Assembly: GCF_004027225.2 (NCBI RefSeq)
Contig: NC_044297.2
Span: forward strand, 2,083,569 to 2,147,568
Origin: Strigops habroptila
Taxonomy: Eukaryota > Chordata > Aves > Psittaciformes > Psittacidae
DNA: 64,000 nt
Reading direction: 5' to 3'
Shown here: piece after piece, positions 12,429 to 25,711 of the stretch
How the letters are laid out: each line of letters starts with the position of its first letter
Position numbering within the stretch: position 1 is the stretch's first letter
Program-made: the position numbers and the translations under genes
The notes under the pieces: model-generated
What the model saw: the letters and a program-made list of their open reading frames with translations, nothing else
The model's database searches: none
What the model was told of the DNA's origin: nothing

Positions 12429-14828
12429 CCCAAGTGCTGTGGTACAGATGTCTTATACCTCCTTACAGTGGAAACATATGGGCTCTATTCAGACTGATCT
12501 CAGTGGGATTGAGCACTGATTGACATCGCTAAAGGCACCTCTGTTCTTCCATTAAAACACACCTTTTTCTTCTTTATTAATGCTGTATTATTTATGGGCA
12601 AAAACACTCTTGTGGCTGAGAATGACAGCTCTCTGCCTCAGATAGAAAAGACTCCAGCTTGACATTTTCTTTCTCGAAGGTTTTAGCACAGAAACAAAGG
12701 TTCCTTTGTGCTATAATGTAATTAGATATGATATAGGATACGAGATGAGATATACATTTTATGAGATAGGATGTTTTCTTGTGGTGAAGCAGAACACTGC
12801 ATCTTGAGTTCTGGGAATCGAAGTACAATTGCTGGCTCTGCTATCGAAGTCCTCTGCTACCTTGGGCAAGTAATTCAATAGATTTTCTTCTCTTTTCCCC
12901 TGTCTCACCTGTCCTAAGTATGAGGATTTGGAACTGCAGCTTGAAGATCTATGAGAAATGTGCCCAAAAGCCCCTGATGTGAGTCCTTCTCCTGTGAAAT
13001 TTGAAATGAAATGCTCTTCCCTCCACATTCCAGCCACATTATTACCTGTGATACTTATATTCACATAGAAATAAGCAGGACAGGCAAAATTTTAAAATCC
13101 TCTCCCCTCCAATTCAATTTATTTAATTGAATATATTTTCAAGGAATATTGTCTTTTCTGTAATGCTTCTGTATTTAAACCAAGAACAATTCTGTTTTCC
13201 TCTACCTTCATCTCTTTGAGTTTGCTCGGTGGTGTTTCTGAGAGACTCTTTAGACAGAATCCATCAAAAAACATCAAAGGAAAAGGGAGGAAGAAAGGAA
13301 CAAATAAAAAAGGAACCATTTTTCATTATTTAAGAAAAGCCCAAGATGTAATAACAATCTAACTTTAAAATCTTAATTAAATCAGTGGAGGTGTGCACTA
13401 CCGAACCAAACTCCACCTGAGTTTACACGTGACATTATAATTAACTGGCAAACTTTCTTTCTATTCACTGAGCCCTATTGATGTCCAGAAAGCTCAGGCA
13501 TTTCCTCCTGGGAAAGGTTCTACGACCCAGTCTGGGTGTGTTAGTGAAAGCAGGTGTTCCTCCATTCCAAAAACCAGACTAACGGAGGGTGAGGATGTTT
13601 CAAAATCACTTTGCATTCTTTCTTCCCGCTTCCTCTCACCCAGAGGAGCATCACACCCTTTCCATCTTGTATATCGTCGACCTTGACACTTCGTAAAGCC
13701 CTGCTTTGCTTTCCAGCCTTTCAGCACCAAGCTTGCTTCACACATTCCTGCTCCAACCCGTGCTCTTCTGCTGCCTCTTGACAGAAGAAGCCGTGGAGGC
13801 ATTGGCTTGGAGGAAGTTGTGGGGTGCCTGAGATTAGAGGCTATTTTGGAGCCCCACAAGCTTCAGGACTGACCCTTTCTATTCCCATGAGCTGCTGCAC
13901 TCATGGTCCTGCCCCATCTGCTTCGTGCTGGCAGTAGGAAAGGCCCCTCTTTGCTCTCTGGGCTGATTTTACCCCTCCAGTTCTTGCCATGGTGTAAGAA
14001 TGGAGAGTATCTGACCCACAGTGCCACCTCTGGCTCTGACAGGAAGGGTGAAACATTCATTAAACAGTGCTGTATAGGTGCTGAGTGTTGTTCCCAAACA
14101 CTGGCAGGTTCAGGCTCTCATTAGCTATGTTATACCACAATCAGCTGCACATTAACAGGGGAAATGAGCACAAACTTCCTAGGACTGAGAGCCAAAAGCC
14201 CTGTCTATAATTCTGCCTGCCTCATGCACCACTAATGAAATAGGTTCACTCTTTATGATACAGATTTAATAAGAATTAAAATGATGCTTATTAATGTTCC
14301 TTCTCCAGCTACCTCAGGTAATGTAATTAACAAAGATTTGTTGAGAGCAATTTCCTTTCTAGGATACTTACTGTGCATGTGAATAAAAGGACAAACCTCT
14401 CCATTTCAGTGACATGAAATAAAGCCCTTCTGTGAAACAATTTAATTTAGGAGGGGGGGAAATAAGTGTGTGTGAAATTCATCAGCCTCCAACCTAAGGA
14501 AGCAGGAAGCTGCTTTTGTAGCAGACGTACTCTATGGGTATGCTTCATCTGGTCAGTTCCCAGCAGGGTCTGAATTGAGTAAATTACAGAAATGAGCAGA
14601 ATTGGGTCTGTGTGTAACCCAGAGGCTGCATGGCCCTGCAGGATGCTATTGTTCAAGGAGTTATCAAAATGAGAGCGGAAACGCAAAGACAGTTGGAATG
14701 TCTGAGCAGGAATTGTGTTCCTAATGAGCCTCTGGATCAAGATGACATTTGTGGAGTTGGGAATTCATGTTGGATCACTGTGCAGATGCTACTTTTTACA
14801 TATTGATATTTGCAGGGTGTGAAATTAC

Positions 14829-14925
14829 AGATTCATAGAGAATCTGTCTGGATGTAGCAGGGCTAAGAGAGGTCACTAAGCCCAGTCTCTGCTCCAAGGC
14901 AACGCTGGGGCTGCGTATGTCACTG
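14829..14925 (-). mobile_element. Possible old, decayed CR1 fragment
   Basis: It has the layout of an antisense CR1 3' end: an ATTCATAGA-like start, then a GAGAGGTCACTAAGCCCAGT-like middle. It is much more diverged than the other copies. It could be chance resemblance. Confidence 0.35.
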
Positions 14926-17386
14926 CTAGAGCAGGAATGCTGTTAGTTCACATCCAGCAGACTAAGTTTTAAGTCCCAGGAAAATGGAGTGAACCTGAAA
15001 AGCTCCTCTGGCTCTACAACTGTTCATCTGGATTAAGACAGAGACGAGTTTTACTCAGTGTCTGATCAAGGGCCAGTGCATTCACACTGAGAGGAGACTT
15101 GGCTAAAAACCTCAGAGCCTCACAAATGCTGAAGAAATCCTTTTGAACTCAAACCCATCAGCTCTAAATCTCACAGAAAACCCCAAACCCTCAGAAAGGA
15201 GCCATGTAATACCATAGATCCCAGTGCTTATAAACTCTGCAAGGCATATCTGTGAGTTCTTGCCTGTACAAGCCATTATTGGTACTTGTCTGAGGAGGAA
15301 AACCTGATATGAGCAAGGACTTGAGGATAAGGCCATGTCTGGGAGTGCTGAGAAGGTTCAGCACGTGCTGCCGTCCAGCAAACAGTAGCTCTTCCAATGT
15401 GCTTCTCTCTTTCATTTAACAATATCTGCATTTAGATACATGAAACCAGTGCATTCTGAAATGGATATTTAAGCATTAAGCAAAGGAAACCACTTCTCCA
15501 GGTATTATTGCTCTCATGACAAATCCCCTACCTGCACAGCTGGCTGGGACAAGCCATCCTGAAGACTTTACTTTACAGGAGCCAGTATCGTGCTGCATGA
15601 AAGAGTTAAGGCTAAGCCTATTCTCATGGTTTTAATGTTAATCTCACTTCCTATGACAGTAAGGACCTTAGTTCTGCATAGTCAGGTGATGAATCACCAC
15701 CAAAAGAAGCTTGTGCTTTTTTTTTCAAGTTAATGAACAGAATTGACCTGAACTTGACTCCAGAATTTCCCCAAATTTTCTGTGCTTAGTTCTGGAACGC
15801 CACAATATTCCGAGATGAGCCTTTGATAAGGCTTTATAGATAAACTTGCACAGATAACCATGAACTCCACAGTGAGGTCTAATTTAATCTTTCTAAGCTC
15901 AAATACCTATTTCTAATGTCGTGTATCAATAACAGGGACCTTGGTAAAGTACTTGGCTTCTATTGTCAAGTTCCCCATGTTTAGAAGAAGAAAAGTTGAA
16001 TAAAACAAGGTTAAAAGGCCATGCCAACATCTGGCTCCATGGCAACAATACATGAATTTCATAAAGATATTGATATTTAAGACAAAAAATAGAGGATGAA
16101 TTTAAACCATGGCTTGGGTATCATTTTAATTGTTAGATGGATTTGTGCCTGTTTGTGTCACTGATAGATTTGGGCTGTTGAAAGGGAAGAAACTCGCACG
16201 GATACAGTAACAAACTTATGGATGTGCTTAGCCATAATGGAAAAGGCTGAACTCTGGCCCTGCCACCAAAACAAGGGTGCATTTAAAAACCTCTATGAAG
16301 AACCAGAACATTGGAGCAGACAATGTTATACAAGAACTAGACACATGTTTGCATGCACAGTGCTCCCATCTTGTGGAAATTCCCACACTGAAGCAAAAAG
16401 TAAACAATTTTAGCACATCTTTTTGGCAAAATCATTTCCATGTTGTGCCGCTGAGCTATTTGAACTGATGCAAACGTGAAGTCAGAGTAGTCTGATGGTC
16501 TCTGTGTATTTTCAAGAGCTTTGAGATGCTCACAGAACGGCCAAAGAGGTTAAATCATGGATAACAGTAACCAGCAAAGTCACACAGATAAAGAAGGAAG
16601 AGTTTCTGAACCCTTTGCAGATGCTCCAGTTCTCTATTTCTGAGCATTTCTGAGGCACTCAGCACTGAGCCCTCACTTCCAACCGGTGCTGATGTTCAGC
16701 TCAGGAAAGAGTAGTTTATAGCAAAAATAAGTGCTGCAAAAGAAATAACAAATCCTTTAGCACTAAACTGTGGTGCCAGTGCATGTATATGGTGCCTGCA
16801 TAAATGAAACTCATGTCTCAGCTTAACAGGCCACGCTCTCTGGCTGGCATTTGAAGGCTCTTCAATGGGCTCTTTCCAGCAGAGCCGTTGCACAGCTTTA
16901 TAGTTGTGATGTGAGAAGCTCTCCTCACTCATCTCCTTGCTCATCTTGCTCCTCTGCATTCAGGGCCTTGTACCTCCAGTATTGTGGTGGGACCTAGAGC
17001 TCTTCTCCCATGCTTTGTGCTGTACAGGCAAAGAATGGACCTTTTCCTTACTTTTGCAAACATAATGTAAAGAACTTAGCTCTGAAATGTTTTTGTCAAG
17101 GGCAGAGTTGTTACCTTCAGGGAGCAGTTGTTTGCCCTTGGCATGAAATAGGTACGTTGGGATAGAGACTCTATAGAATTCCCGTGTTAGCTCGAAACGT
17201 GCATGGATGGAAGTTGTTGGTGAGCGGCAGAGTCAGCTCCCAGAGCAGAGAGAAAGGGCAGCTCCTCTCTGAGGAGAAACTTGCCCTATCTCGGCGTGTC
17301 CTAGCGCAGAATGTTTACAAAACGCTCATTAAGGGAAAGGGGATTGCGAGATAGCAACAAATCTGGTGGACAGCTTACACGGCCCG

Positions 17387-17393
17387 AGATAAG
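17387..17393 (+). promoter_or_regulatory. GATA-factor motif upstream of BMP10
   Basis: AGATAAG matches the WGATAR consensus, about 180 bases before the likely transcription start. GATA4 regulates cardiac genes, but a 7-base match alone is weak evidence. Confidence 0.3.
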
Positions 17394-17543
17394 AGAGCCA
17401 GGGCGACCACAGAGAGAGCAAGCCATATCCAATTACTGAGACCTGCTTTTGGGGAGGGGGAAGGGGGAGACAGACAGGACGGATCACAAGCTTCAAGACA
17501 AGAGCTTCCAAACTTGTCATCTCTCCGTGACACAAGCACAGGG

Positions 17544-17550
17544 GATAAAA
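17544..17550 (+). promoter_or_regulatory. BMP10: TATA-like box of BMP10
   Basis: GATAAAA lies 64 bases before the start codon. A transcription start near 17575 would leave a 5'UTR of roughly 40 bases. The placement fits a TATA-driven tissue-restricted gene; the start site is inferred. Confidence 0.5.
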
Positions 17551-17613
17551 CCGCCACTTAGCCCACACGAGGGCTAGAGCTTGTTGAGTGCGGTTGGAGG
17601 CTCCAGCGAAGCC

Positions 17614-17947
17614 ATGGATTCTCTAGTCCCCCAGCTGTGGGCTGTCCTCTGCCTCTTGGTTCACCTTGCCACTTGCAGTCCCATCCTGAGCTTGGAGCAC
17701 TCTTCCTTGGAGGAAGACGTGCCTCTTTTCGACGAGATTCTCTCCGAGCAGGATGGTGTTGATTTCAACACGCTGCTTCAGAACATGAAAAACGAGTTCC
17801 TGAAGACCTTGAACCTCTCTGACATTCCCCTGCATGAATCGGCCAAGGTGGATCCGCCAGAGTACATGCTTGAGCTGTACAACAGGTTTGCCACTGATAG
17901 GACATCTATGCCATCCGCCAATATTATTAGGAGCTTCAAAAATGAAG
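17614..17947 (+). CDS. BMP10: BMP10 coding exon 1
   Basis: Encodes signal peptide and first part of the propeptide (111 codons plus one base), up to SFKNE. The donor is GTAAGA at 17948. A single intron splitting the propeptide is the known BMP10 structure. Confidence 0.97.
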
Positions 17948-20900
17948 GTAAGAAATGTGCATCTCTAGGAGAAGGAAATAGAAACGAGCATCTTTATAGT
18001 CAGTGAGAAATGTGTTCACCAGGCACGGAATGTGAACTGTACTAGGGTGAAAAAGGCCTTTCAGTGAGGATGGTGTTGGGAATAGGCACCAGGGTTACCA
18101 CATCCCACTCCTTGTGACATAGATCCCTTGTCCTTCCCTTTTGGGACTGAAAGGTTTTGGAGGAAGATGTTTCTTTAATGTTTGGGCAGCACCAAGTATA
18201 ATGTAGGGGCATCAGTTCTACTATCCCCATAGTGACGCGCATCATTTCCAATTACCTGCTATCAAATGGATACCTTAAATAATGTTTGAAACTAAGGCAA
18301 GAAATGTTTTTAAACACTGTTCAAAGGTGCGATATTTTCCTATGATGAGCTTAACCAAATACAGTTTTCTGTTAATATCCTCTCACTATTGATCTTCATG
18401 GAATTTGTAACATCTTCTTCCTTTGGCATCTGAGCACAGATACGTAGAAATACGTGAAGCAGAACTTTGGATAACCCTTAGGTTTTACTTTGGAGGAGCA
18501 GAATATTTCCTGTTAAAAGAAAAGGAAGCCTAATAGTGACTTGTTTCTGCTTCAGCATTTCCTCTCAGCTCAATGAGGACAAGAGAATGTTTCACTGCTA
18601 ACACTCCACAGTTTGTCAATACCTATTTGCACCAATACAGGTTTTATGTTAATAATATGTTCCAACTAAATCCCAAATACCGATCACTCCACTTGGCAAA
18701 TACAAGTGCTGTGATTTGATTTAACTACTCAGGGGCACACTCAGCTATTCAAATTGCTGTGGGGCTTCTCTCATCCTTTCCTAGTCTATTAAGTATAAAG
18801 TTGTTATTACTCTTTCTATAGCATTTGCAATTTCAAGCTATGACCTGTAAGGAGAATCTACGTGCAAGTCACTTCAGTGTTGTGATGCAGTTTGATGCAG
18901 GGAGAGAATCCAAAAGCTCTGCTCTGTCGTTCTGCCAGGCCTGGGCACGCTTTAGCAGCAGCCCGCTTCTGGTTTAAACATCATTTAAATCTTCTTTATG
19001 TGTTCTTTTCTCCAGTGTGGAGAAATCTATTAAAGGGTTGGTGGCAAAGCAGTTACACCCACTGGTGAGCAGTTATGCATCTGAACAGCCCTGCCTGTCA
19101 CTGCTCATCAGCATAAATGAAGACACATGTAGGAACGTGCGTTGTTCTTTTCCCGTTTTGCACTAGCCAGAAAAAATAAACGGGATAAAAATGGTCCAGT
19201 ACAGGGTGCTAAAGCATAAACTACAGCGTGGTTTAGTGACGCAAAGCTGAAATCATTCCATTGGCAAAATCAGGTTTGCAGCACTGGAAAGGGACACACT
19301 GACCTTTTGCAGCGGTTCACAGTTCTGTGCCATGCTGTAGCCATCACTTGGCTTCACTCTCTGTCATGTCAGTATTTCTCTCACCTCTTCCAATCCAAAC
19401 CAGCAAGATGTGAAGTGAAACAGACGGCTGATGTTAAGACAGCTTCATAAAAGCACATGGTTAAAGGAACTATGTGTTACTGTTTGTTATGTGTCTTCAG
19501 AGTCTGCGTAACTAAGAACCATCCATTTCATGCTAAAGAGCTCTTCTGATAGAGAAATTAATCACTTGCAACGATAAGGGCAGTAGAAACAGACCATGGA
19601 ACTTTTTTATTCACCTGCCTGCTGAAAACTGGCAGTAATAGTGGTTCCATTATCCATTAAATCCCTTATTATAGAGCTATAACATGCTGCATGGCTGGAA
19701 TCAGCTCTTTATTTAACCCATGGCCCGTAATGTCTCCATTCTAAACGTGACTAATCAGTTCTTACGACTTGAATAAAGGTCTTAAGGGAAATCTTTCATT
19801 TCCTATGGACTCCAGATCTCTCTTCCTGACCCTTCCAGGGGGGCACTGGGAGCAGTAGGAGATACTTCACCCTATGGACTTCCTAGCTCAAGATCAGTCA
19901 CATCCTGACTTAGAACTGAACGCTGCTCCTGTCCTGCTAGCACTCACCCAGCTTCTTACATGTAATGTGGCTTTCCACTGCTTTCTAGCGAGCTGCTTGT
20001 GCTCATCTATAGGGTCAGGTGATATTTCTCCACCCTGTCATTATATGTATTCACTGCAGACTTGCTTAGCATAGCAAGGTCTAGGAAACCCCAAAAATTA
20101 GCTCCAGTATGGAGATTACAGCTAAGCTTTAACAGCATTGCCTCTCAGCTCATGGTCTGCTCCCACCCTGGTGCTGTGCAAAGCATCTCCAGCTCCCACC
20201 TTTACCAACTGACAGGTAGGGAAGTGCGAGCAGAATCACCCCTCATTTATGAACAGATGCAAAGGTGCTTCAAGCTGAAATGAAGCAGGACAATGTGCTA
20301 AGGTTAACTGTTTAAGTGCACTGAAGGAGCATGGCCAATACTTACAGCTTTGTCAGCATTGTTTTTCTACAAACATACCAAAATTGGACAAGTCAGAGAT
20401 GAAGACAGTGATAGGTCATGAACAGTTTGCCTTTGCAGACATTTTGCCCATAGTCTCTATGTCGTGATCTGTCTTCTGAGTTACAAGCAGACAGCACAGT
20501 AACTCAGCAGTAAATACACCATCACTAGAAATTAGAAACCTGGAGAGGGGCTTTGGACTAGGGCCTATAGGGACAGGACAAGGGAAATGTCCTGTCTTTA
20601 ACTTGCCGGAGGGGAGATTGAGATGAGCTCTGAGGCAGAAGCTCTTCCCTGTGAGGGTGCTGAGGCGCTGGCACAGGGTGCCCAGAGAAGCTGTGGCTGC
20701 CCCATCCCTGGCAGTGTTCAAGGCCAGGTTGGACACAGGGGCTTGGAGCAACCTGCTCCAGTGGAAGGTGTCCCTGCCCGTGGCAGGGGGTTGGAACTGG
20801 ATGAGCTTTAAGCTCCCTTCCAACCCAAACCATTCCAGGGTTCTACGATGAGCTGATTCCTGCATGGTGTGAAGAAATGCATACTGCTCTTGTATAAACA

Positions 20901-22625
20901 AACAGTGCAGATAGGACAGACGTCCTGACGGACAAACAAACATTACACACTTCTTATATGTTTTATTAACTAAAGCTGCCAAAAGTGCCTGGTCAAGTAC
21001 AGCTCTTTGACTGCTCACTTGAAGCCCGTTGAGGCTGTGCAGGATTTCTGCTGGCTAGTGGTTCAAAAGGGATGTTCACCACCTGCTCTTCCTAACCAGG
21101 AGCCTTTACATCTTCCAAAGCAACTTTTCCTCCCTTAGTGCTTGGCCCTCTCAGTTTCCGAGGGATGTTTCAGCAGAAGGGAATACTTGCTCGCACAGAA
21201 ATGCTAAGCAGACACAAATCCAGCCTACCGTTCTTGCATGCACAGCTTATATGTCACCTGTCTCACGTTCAGTCCAGTGCTATATCTCTCTTCCCTTCCT
21301 CTTCCACAACAATGAATGTTTTTCCTCATTTAAAATAGTTGCTGTGCAGCAACCTAGAAGCAATTTGTATTTCAGTATTAGGCAATGCACTCTTAATACA
21401 TAATGCTTCCAGGTGACAAGGAAGTCCCTGGAAGGCAGGGGGATAGAAAGAGAATCTCTAAATCCAGGTTTATGCTCTCTAGCATGTCTGGGATCTTGCT
21501 GTCCTTACACATCTAAAAGAAAGTCAGCCTTTTTTCCAAGTCTAGTTTTGGGAAAGGGTAAAACCCACTCTCCTGGAATTAGCTGAAACCAAGCTATGCA
21601 AAAGGTGCCAGCCGAACTTCTGTGCATGTGTTTGCTGGATGTATTGAGCCTTCATAAATGTTTGATCTTTGTCATTTCCAGATTTGGCTTCCCACCCTAT
21701 TGGTGTCACAGGAATTCGGAAATACCCTCTTCTATTCAATGTTTCCATCCCTCACCATGAAGAGATCACCATGGCAGAGCTGAGACTCTACACCTTGGTG
21801 GAACGGGACCAAATGCTCTACGACGGGCTTGACCGGAAGGTCACCATTTTTGAAGTGCTGGAAAATGGCCATCTGGGGGTAGGAGAAGAGAGGAAGATAA
21901 TGGCACTGGCATCCAGGCAGATCTATGGCACGAGCAGCGAGTGGGAGAGCTTCGAGGTGACCGAAGCCATCAGGCGCTGGAGAAGGGCAGGCCTGACCAC
22001 GCACCGGCTGGAGGTTCATATAGAGAGCAGGGAAGGGGAGGAGCAGAACGGAGAGGGGAAGCTCGATATCGACATCAACTCTGAGGCTAAGCACGTGCCC
22101 CTGTTGATTGTGTTCTCTGATGACCAAAGCAATGACAAAAAAGAGGAGAAGCAAGAGCTGAACGAGATGATAGACCACGAGCAGCTCCTGGACTTGGAGC
22201 ACCTGGAAGTTGGCAACTTCCATGGCCAGCCTGGGGAGGAGGCGCTGCTCCAGATGCGCTCCAACATCATTTACGACTCTACTGCCCGAATCCGGAGGAA
22301 CGCAAAAGGCAACTACTGCAAAAAGACCCCACTCTACATAGATTTCAAGGAAATAGGTTGGGATTCCTGGATCATCGCCCCAGCGGGATATGAAGCTTAC
22401 GAGTGCCACGGAGTGTGTGCCTACCCCTTAACAGAGCACGTCACGCCAACGAAACATGCCATTGTCCAGACTTTGGTTCACCTGAAGAATCCCCAGAAAG
22501 CCTCCAAGGCCTGCTGTGTGCCCACCAAACTCGATCCCATCTCTATCCTCTATTTAGATGCAGGGGTGGTCACCTACAAGTTCAAATACGAAGGCATGGT
22601 GGTATCAGAGTGTGGCTGCAGATAG
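17614..22625 (+). CDS. BMP10: Bone morphogenetic protein 10 precursor (2 exons, 425 aa)
   Basis: BMP10 is a secreted TGF-beta-family ligand of the heart. It signals through ALK1/BMPR2-type receptors and is needed for trabeculation and vascular quiescence. Exons 17614-17947 and 21682-22625 join in phase 1 (G|AT makes Asp112) for 425 codons; human BMP10 is 424 aa. The start is chosen by GCCATGG context and the signal peptide (hydrophobic about residues 8-21). The propeptide includes the conserved stretch [11 protein letters not shown] and N-glycosylation sites NLS (67) and NVS (131). Furin cleavage at RIRR frees a 108-residue mature domain (318-425) with all seven cysteines (mature 7, 36, 40, 72, 73, 105, 107) and the ending SECGCR. 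The gene appears intact. It lies tail to tail with ARHGAP25, as in human. Confidence 0.98.
17948..21681 (+). other. BMP10 intron
   Basis: About 3.7 kb, starting GTAAGA and ending TTTCCAG. It contains one CR1 (20541-20849). No exon is visible in it. Confidence 0.85.
20541..20849 (+). mobile_element. CR1 LINE fragment in BMP10 intron
   Basis: Sense copy of the common CR1 group, from GGGCTTTGGACTAGGGCC through the TGCCCGTGGCAGG block to the CAACCCAAACCATTCC terminus. It inflates the open frames in this stretch. Confidence 0.92.
21682..22625 (+). CDS. BMP10: BMP10 coding exon 2
   Basis: Encodes the rest of the propeptide, the RIRR furin site and the whole mature cystine-knot domain. Acceptor TTTCCAG; stop TAG at 22623-22625. 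The mature segment includes the WDSWIIAP motif and the receptor-facing CHGVC. Confidence 0.98.
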
Positions 22626-22934
22626 TAGTGGGGAGCACAAGCAGAGGGGAGTGCACAGGGGGGAGTATTTAATGATTCAGTCTGTAAATTTGTACATTTT
22701 GGATTTCCTATTTAATAAGGTTATTTAATGAGGCATGTACAGATAATTGTGTGTTTCCTGGTAGGGGAATGGGCAAGTTGTGACCGTAGGGAATGTATAT
22801 TTTGTTCCATTGCTTCTTGCTGTTCTTCACTGTTCACATTATGGCTGAGTCTCACTTCCTGGCAGGGCATAGAGCAGATCACTGGGTTGTCTCGGAGGTT
22901 CCTTGTGCCAAAGGGGCACATGCAAGTTCACAGA

Positions 22935-22963
22935 AATAAAGGCGTATTTTTGTACTTAATAAA
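22935..22963 (+). terminator. BMP10: BMP10 poly(A) signals (two AATAAA)
   Basis: AATAAA at 22935-22940 and again at 22958-22963, 310-340 bases after the stop. Cleavage is expected near 22975-22990. Confidence 0.8.
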
Positions 22964-23012
22964 TGTTGATTGGCATCTATAGGGATTTCCAGAGCTATTA
23001 AAGCTCATAGAG

Positions 23013-23128
23013 TAGAATCACAGAATCATGGAATCAACTGGGTTAGAAAAGACCTCTAAGATCATCAAGTCCAACCATTTTCCAGCACTGCCAAGGCCAC
23101 CACTAAACCATGTCACTAAGGGCCTTGT
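23013..23128 (-). mobile_element. CR1 LINE fragment downstream of BMP10
   Basis: Antisense CR1 3' end starting AGAATCACAGAATCATGG and running through AGATCATCAAGTCCAACC. It starts about 50 bases after the second BMP10 poly(A) signal. The internal sequence differs from the common group. Confidence 0.88.
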
Positions 23129-25711
23129 CTACAGGGTTTGGGAGCACTGAATGGGACTTGAACCCAGGACAAGATCTCAAGTCCCAATAATTCTCAAGCT
23201 CTCAAATCACAAAGGCACAACAAGGTGTTAAACTTTGCTCCTTTTGTCTTAAGCATCTTTAATCTCTCCCTGTCTCAGTGAGAGGTAACTGGCAGGGATG
23301 ATCTGGCATCTGGAGCAGAAGGGAACCATTCTCTTTCCCATCTTTCCTGGTGAAGCAATGGGCCCCACAGCAGTGCCAGGTTTGTGCAGTGCTCTGAGGG
23401 GCAATGCCAGAATTCCCCTGTGTGTGGTTATTACAGAAGCCCCCTGTGTAAAGCAATGGCTTTGTTGCATTATCCATGTGCTGCCTCTAGGGATAGAGCA
23501 GAACTAACTGAAGTAAACTTCCTGAATCCTTGAACCTGTACCAGTTTATACCAGCTAAGAAACCAGTCCCCCTTCCCAGTCCAGTAAATCACATCCAATA
23601 TAGCTCCATAACCCAATTCAAATGGCCAAGTAGGATTGCATTTAGTCTGCGTAGAGCTAGACAGAAGGGGAAACCCCTTTGTGCCAGCTAGATAGAGAGG
23701 ATCTTTCCTTTATGTATGTGCTGACGTTGTTAATTCATAAAGATATTGCCCCCCCCTTAAACTCTATAGGATGGAGTCACATGCCATGTTTCCACCACTC
23801 TTCTGCAACCAGTGGTGGTGATAAGGAGGTGTCGGAGCTCAGAAACAATAGACCCGTCACTTTATTTATACTAAGCTGCAAATTTGTCAGATTCTTGGGG
23901 AAGTGCAAGTGACGTTGACTCCTGCAGCCTGTCCCAGAGCCCACTCCCTGTCCTGCATCTGGTGCTCACTTGTGAGGGAAAGCTATCGTCCCTGGGAGTG
24001 ATAAGGCTCTTTGAAAGCATCACTCAAGCGCTTCATGGGAATGAACACAAATGACTTTATCATGCACCAACTAAAAACCAGTTTCACCTACTTTCACACA
24101 TACTCTTCTGTGCTTCCCATAATTTATTGACCTATTTATTGACGGCCTGCCTTTGTAATATAATGTAGAATACAGAATGTTTTATTTTTGTGCTTGTGTG
24201 TAATCCCACTTGGATAAAACCTTGTACCAATCCTGGTTTACATGGAATATTTCTGTTGAGATGTGCTGCACAGAGATGGGTGTTGCTGATCTTTTTTCTC
24301 CCCTAGCTATTCATAAACACAACATACCAGTTCCCTTCCTTGCTTATGGAATGATTCACTTGCTGCAGTGATTTAAATGGTATTCTGGAGCACTGTTCCA
24401 ACATGGAAGTTCTCTAGCAGGGGTATCACTGCTCTAAGCGGCCAGTGGTGTAGTTTATTGTAGAGTTTCACAGTCTCCACTCGTGCTGCCTGTTTCCTGA
24501 TAGCAGGATTGCTGTGGGGCTGTATTGCTTTATGGCTGTGACAGCCTGTGAGTGACTGACACTGCCACAGAGCCTTCCCCCACTGCAATCAGCCTGTGCT
24601 TAATGGCACGTTAAAGGAATTCGTAAGAGGTGTGATGTTTTGCTCTGCTGACATGAACTGCAGCAGCCAACGGTTGAAGTGTGACCACACAGCTCCTTTC
24701 GAAACTATCCACAATCCTTATGAAGCCATTTGCCAAGACAAACCATTCACCTTGTTAGGAGTGATAATCCAGCATTAGGGAGATAATCCGACATTGCCTT
24801 TTATCATGTCTTTTCTGCGACTGGTCCCGTGGCAGTGATGTGAGCAGAGTGCTCTTTGCACCACTGTCCTTTACTGAACAGTGCCAACCTTCCCGAAGAG
24901 GCCTTCAAAATCATCAATAACCCACTGTAATCACCCATAATCAGTGTTACTATTCAAGTGACCATGTAGAAAAGCAGAGTGGCTGCCTTCACACTCTCTT
25001 ACTGCCAGAGATTTGTGTAATGGAGCAGATAGTGTGTGTTACAGCACCCAAAGGTAGGTAGGCACGTAGTGTTAGAAGCTGGTAAACCTGCAGGTGTGAG
25101 TTTATACAAGATCAGTAAAAACAGCAGTGGTGGTTTTCTAGAATTAGGGCTCAGCCAGTGTTTTTATATTAATATTAGTGACTTCTTTTCTTCCTAAAGA
25201 AACAGGGACTTCGCTACTGACTGAAGGGGACTTCATCCAGAGTTTGGGGTGAAAACTGTAAAGCATGAGATATTGTGCTATTCTGGTAGAAAACTGAGCG
25301 TCTCTTGAATCCTTCAACTGCACTTATGCTGTTCATAACCTGAGAGTAGAACTACTGCGAATGGCATTTCGTGTGTCTGTTAGGATTGCATGCTTGCTTT
25401 ATGAGCAAACCCTTACCTTGCTTCTACATTACCTTTGAATACCATTACATAGGGACATTTGCTGGCTGTTCCTGCAGTTAGATGGCAGGGATCAGGCAAA
25501 ATAGCACAAAACCCAAATGGGAGCAGTTATTTTATAAAGAGTTTTCCCTATGTAGCAAATGAAGGTTGGTTCTGCAAGCTCAGAAGTGCCTGTCTGTGTA
25601 GATACAATACTCACAAAGAACATGGTGAGTGTGTGACAAGAGCCAGTGCTGCCAAGATGTAGTGCTGGGAATGTCAGAAGCCCTGGAAAAAATATCCCAC
25701 TGCATGTTTTC

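Larger units (their letters stand above)
2935..17540. other. Intergenic GKN2-BMP10, about 14.6 kb
   Basis: No exon or RNA gene could be supported. Present are an 11-base G run (3147-3157), three short imperfect tandem repeats (6611-6701, 9951-10020, 12384-12428) and one possible decayed CR1 (14829-14925). No clear CR1 was seen, although the rest of the window has one every 2-3 kb. Open frames here (for example 10479-10937 on the - strand) resemble no family I know. Confidence 0.6.

Noticed and set aside
13494-13859. 121-codon - strand open frame upstream of BMP10
   Set aside because: No recognisable motif, start context or neighbouring exon.
2935-17540. A second gastrokine (GKN1/GKN3) between GKN2 and BMP10
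   Set aside because: No further BRICHOS-like peptide appears in any frame of this interval.
20416-21018. 200-codon - strand open frame in the BMP10 intron
   Set aside because: Its central part is an antisense translation of the CR1 at 20541-20849.
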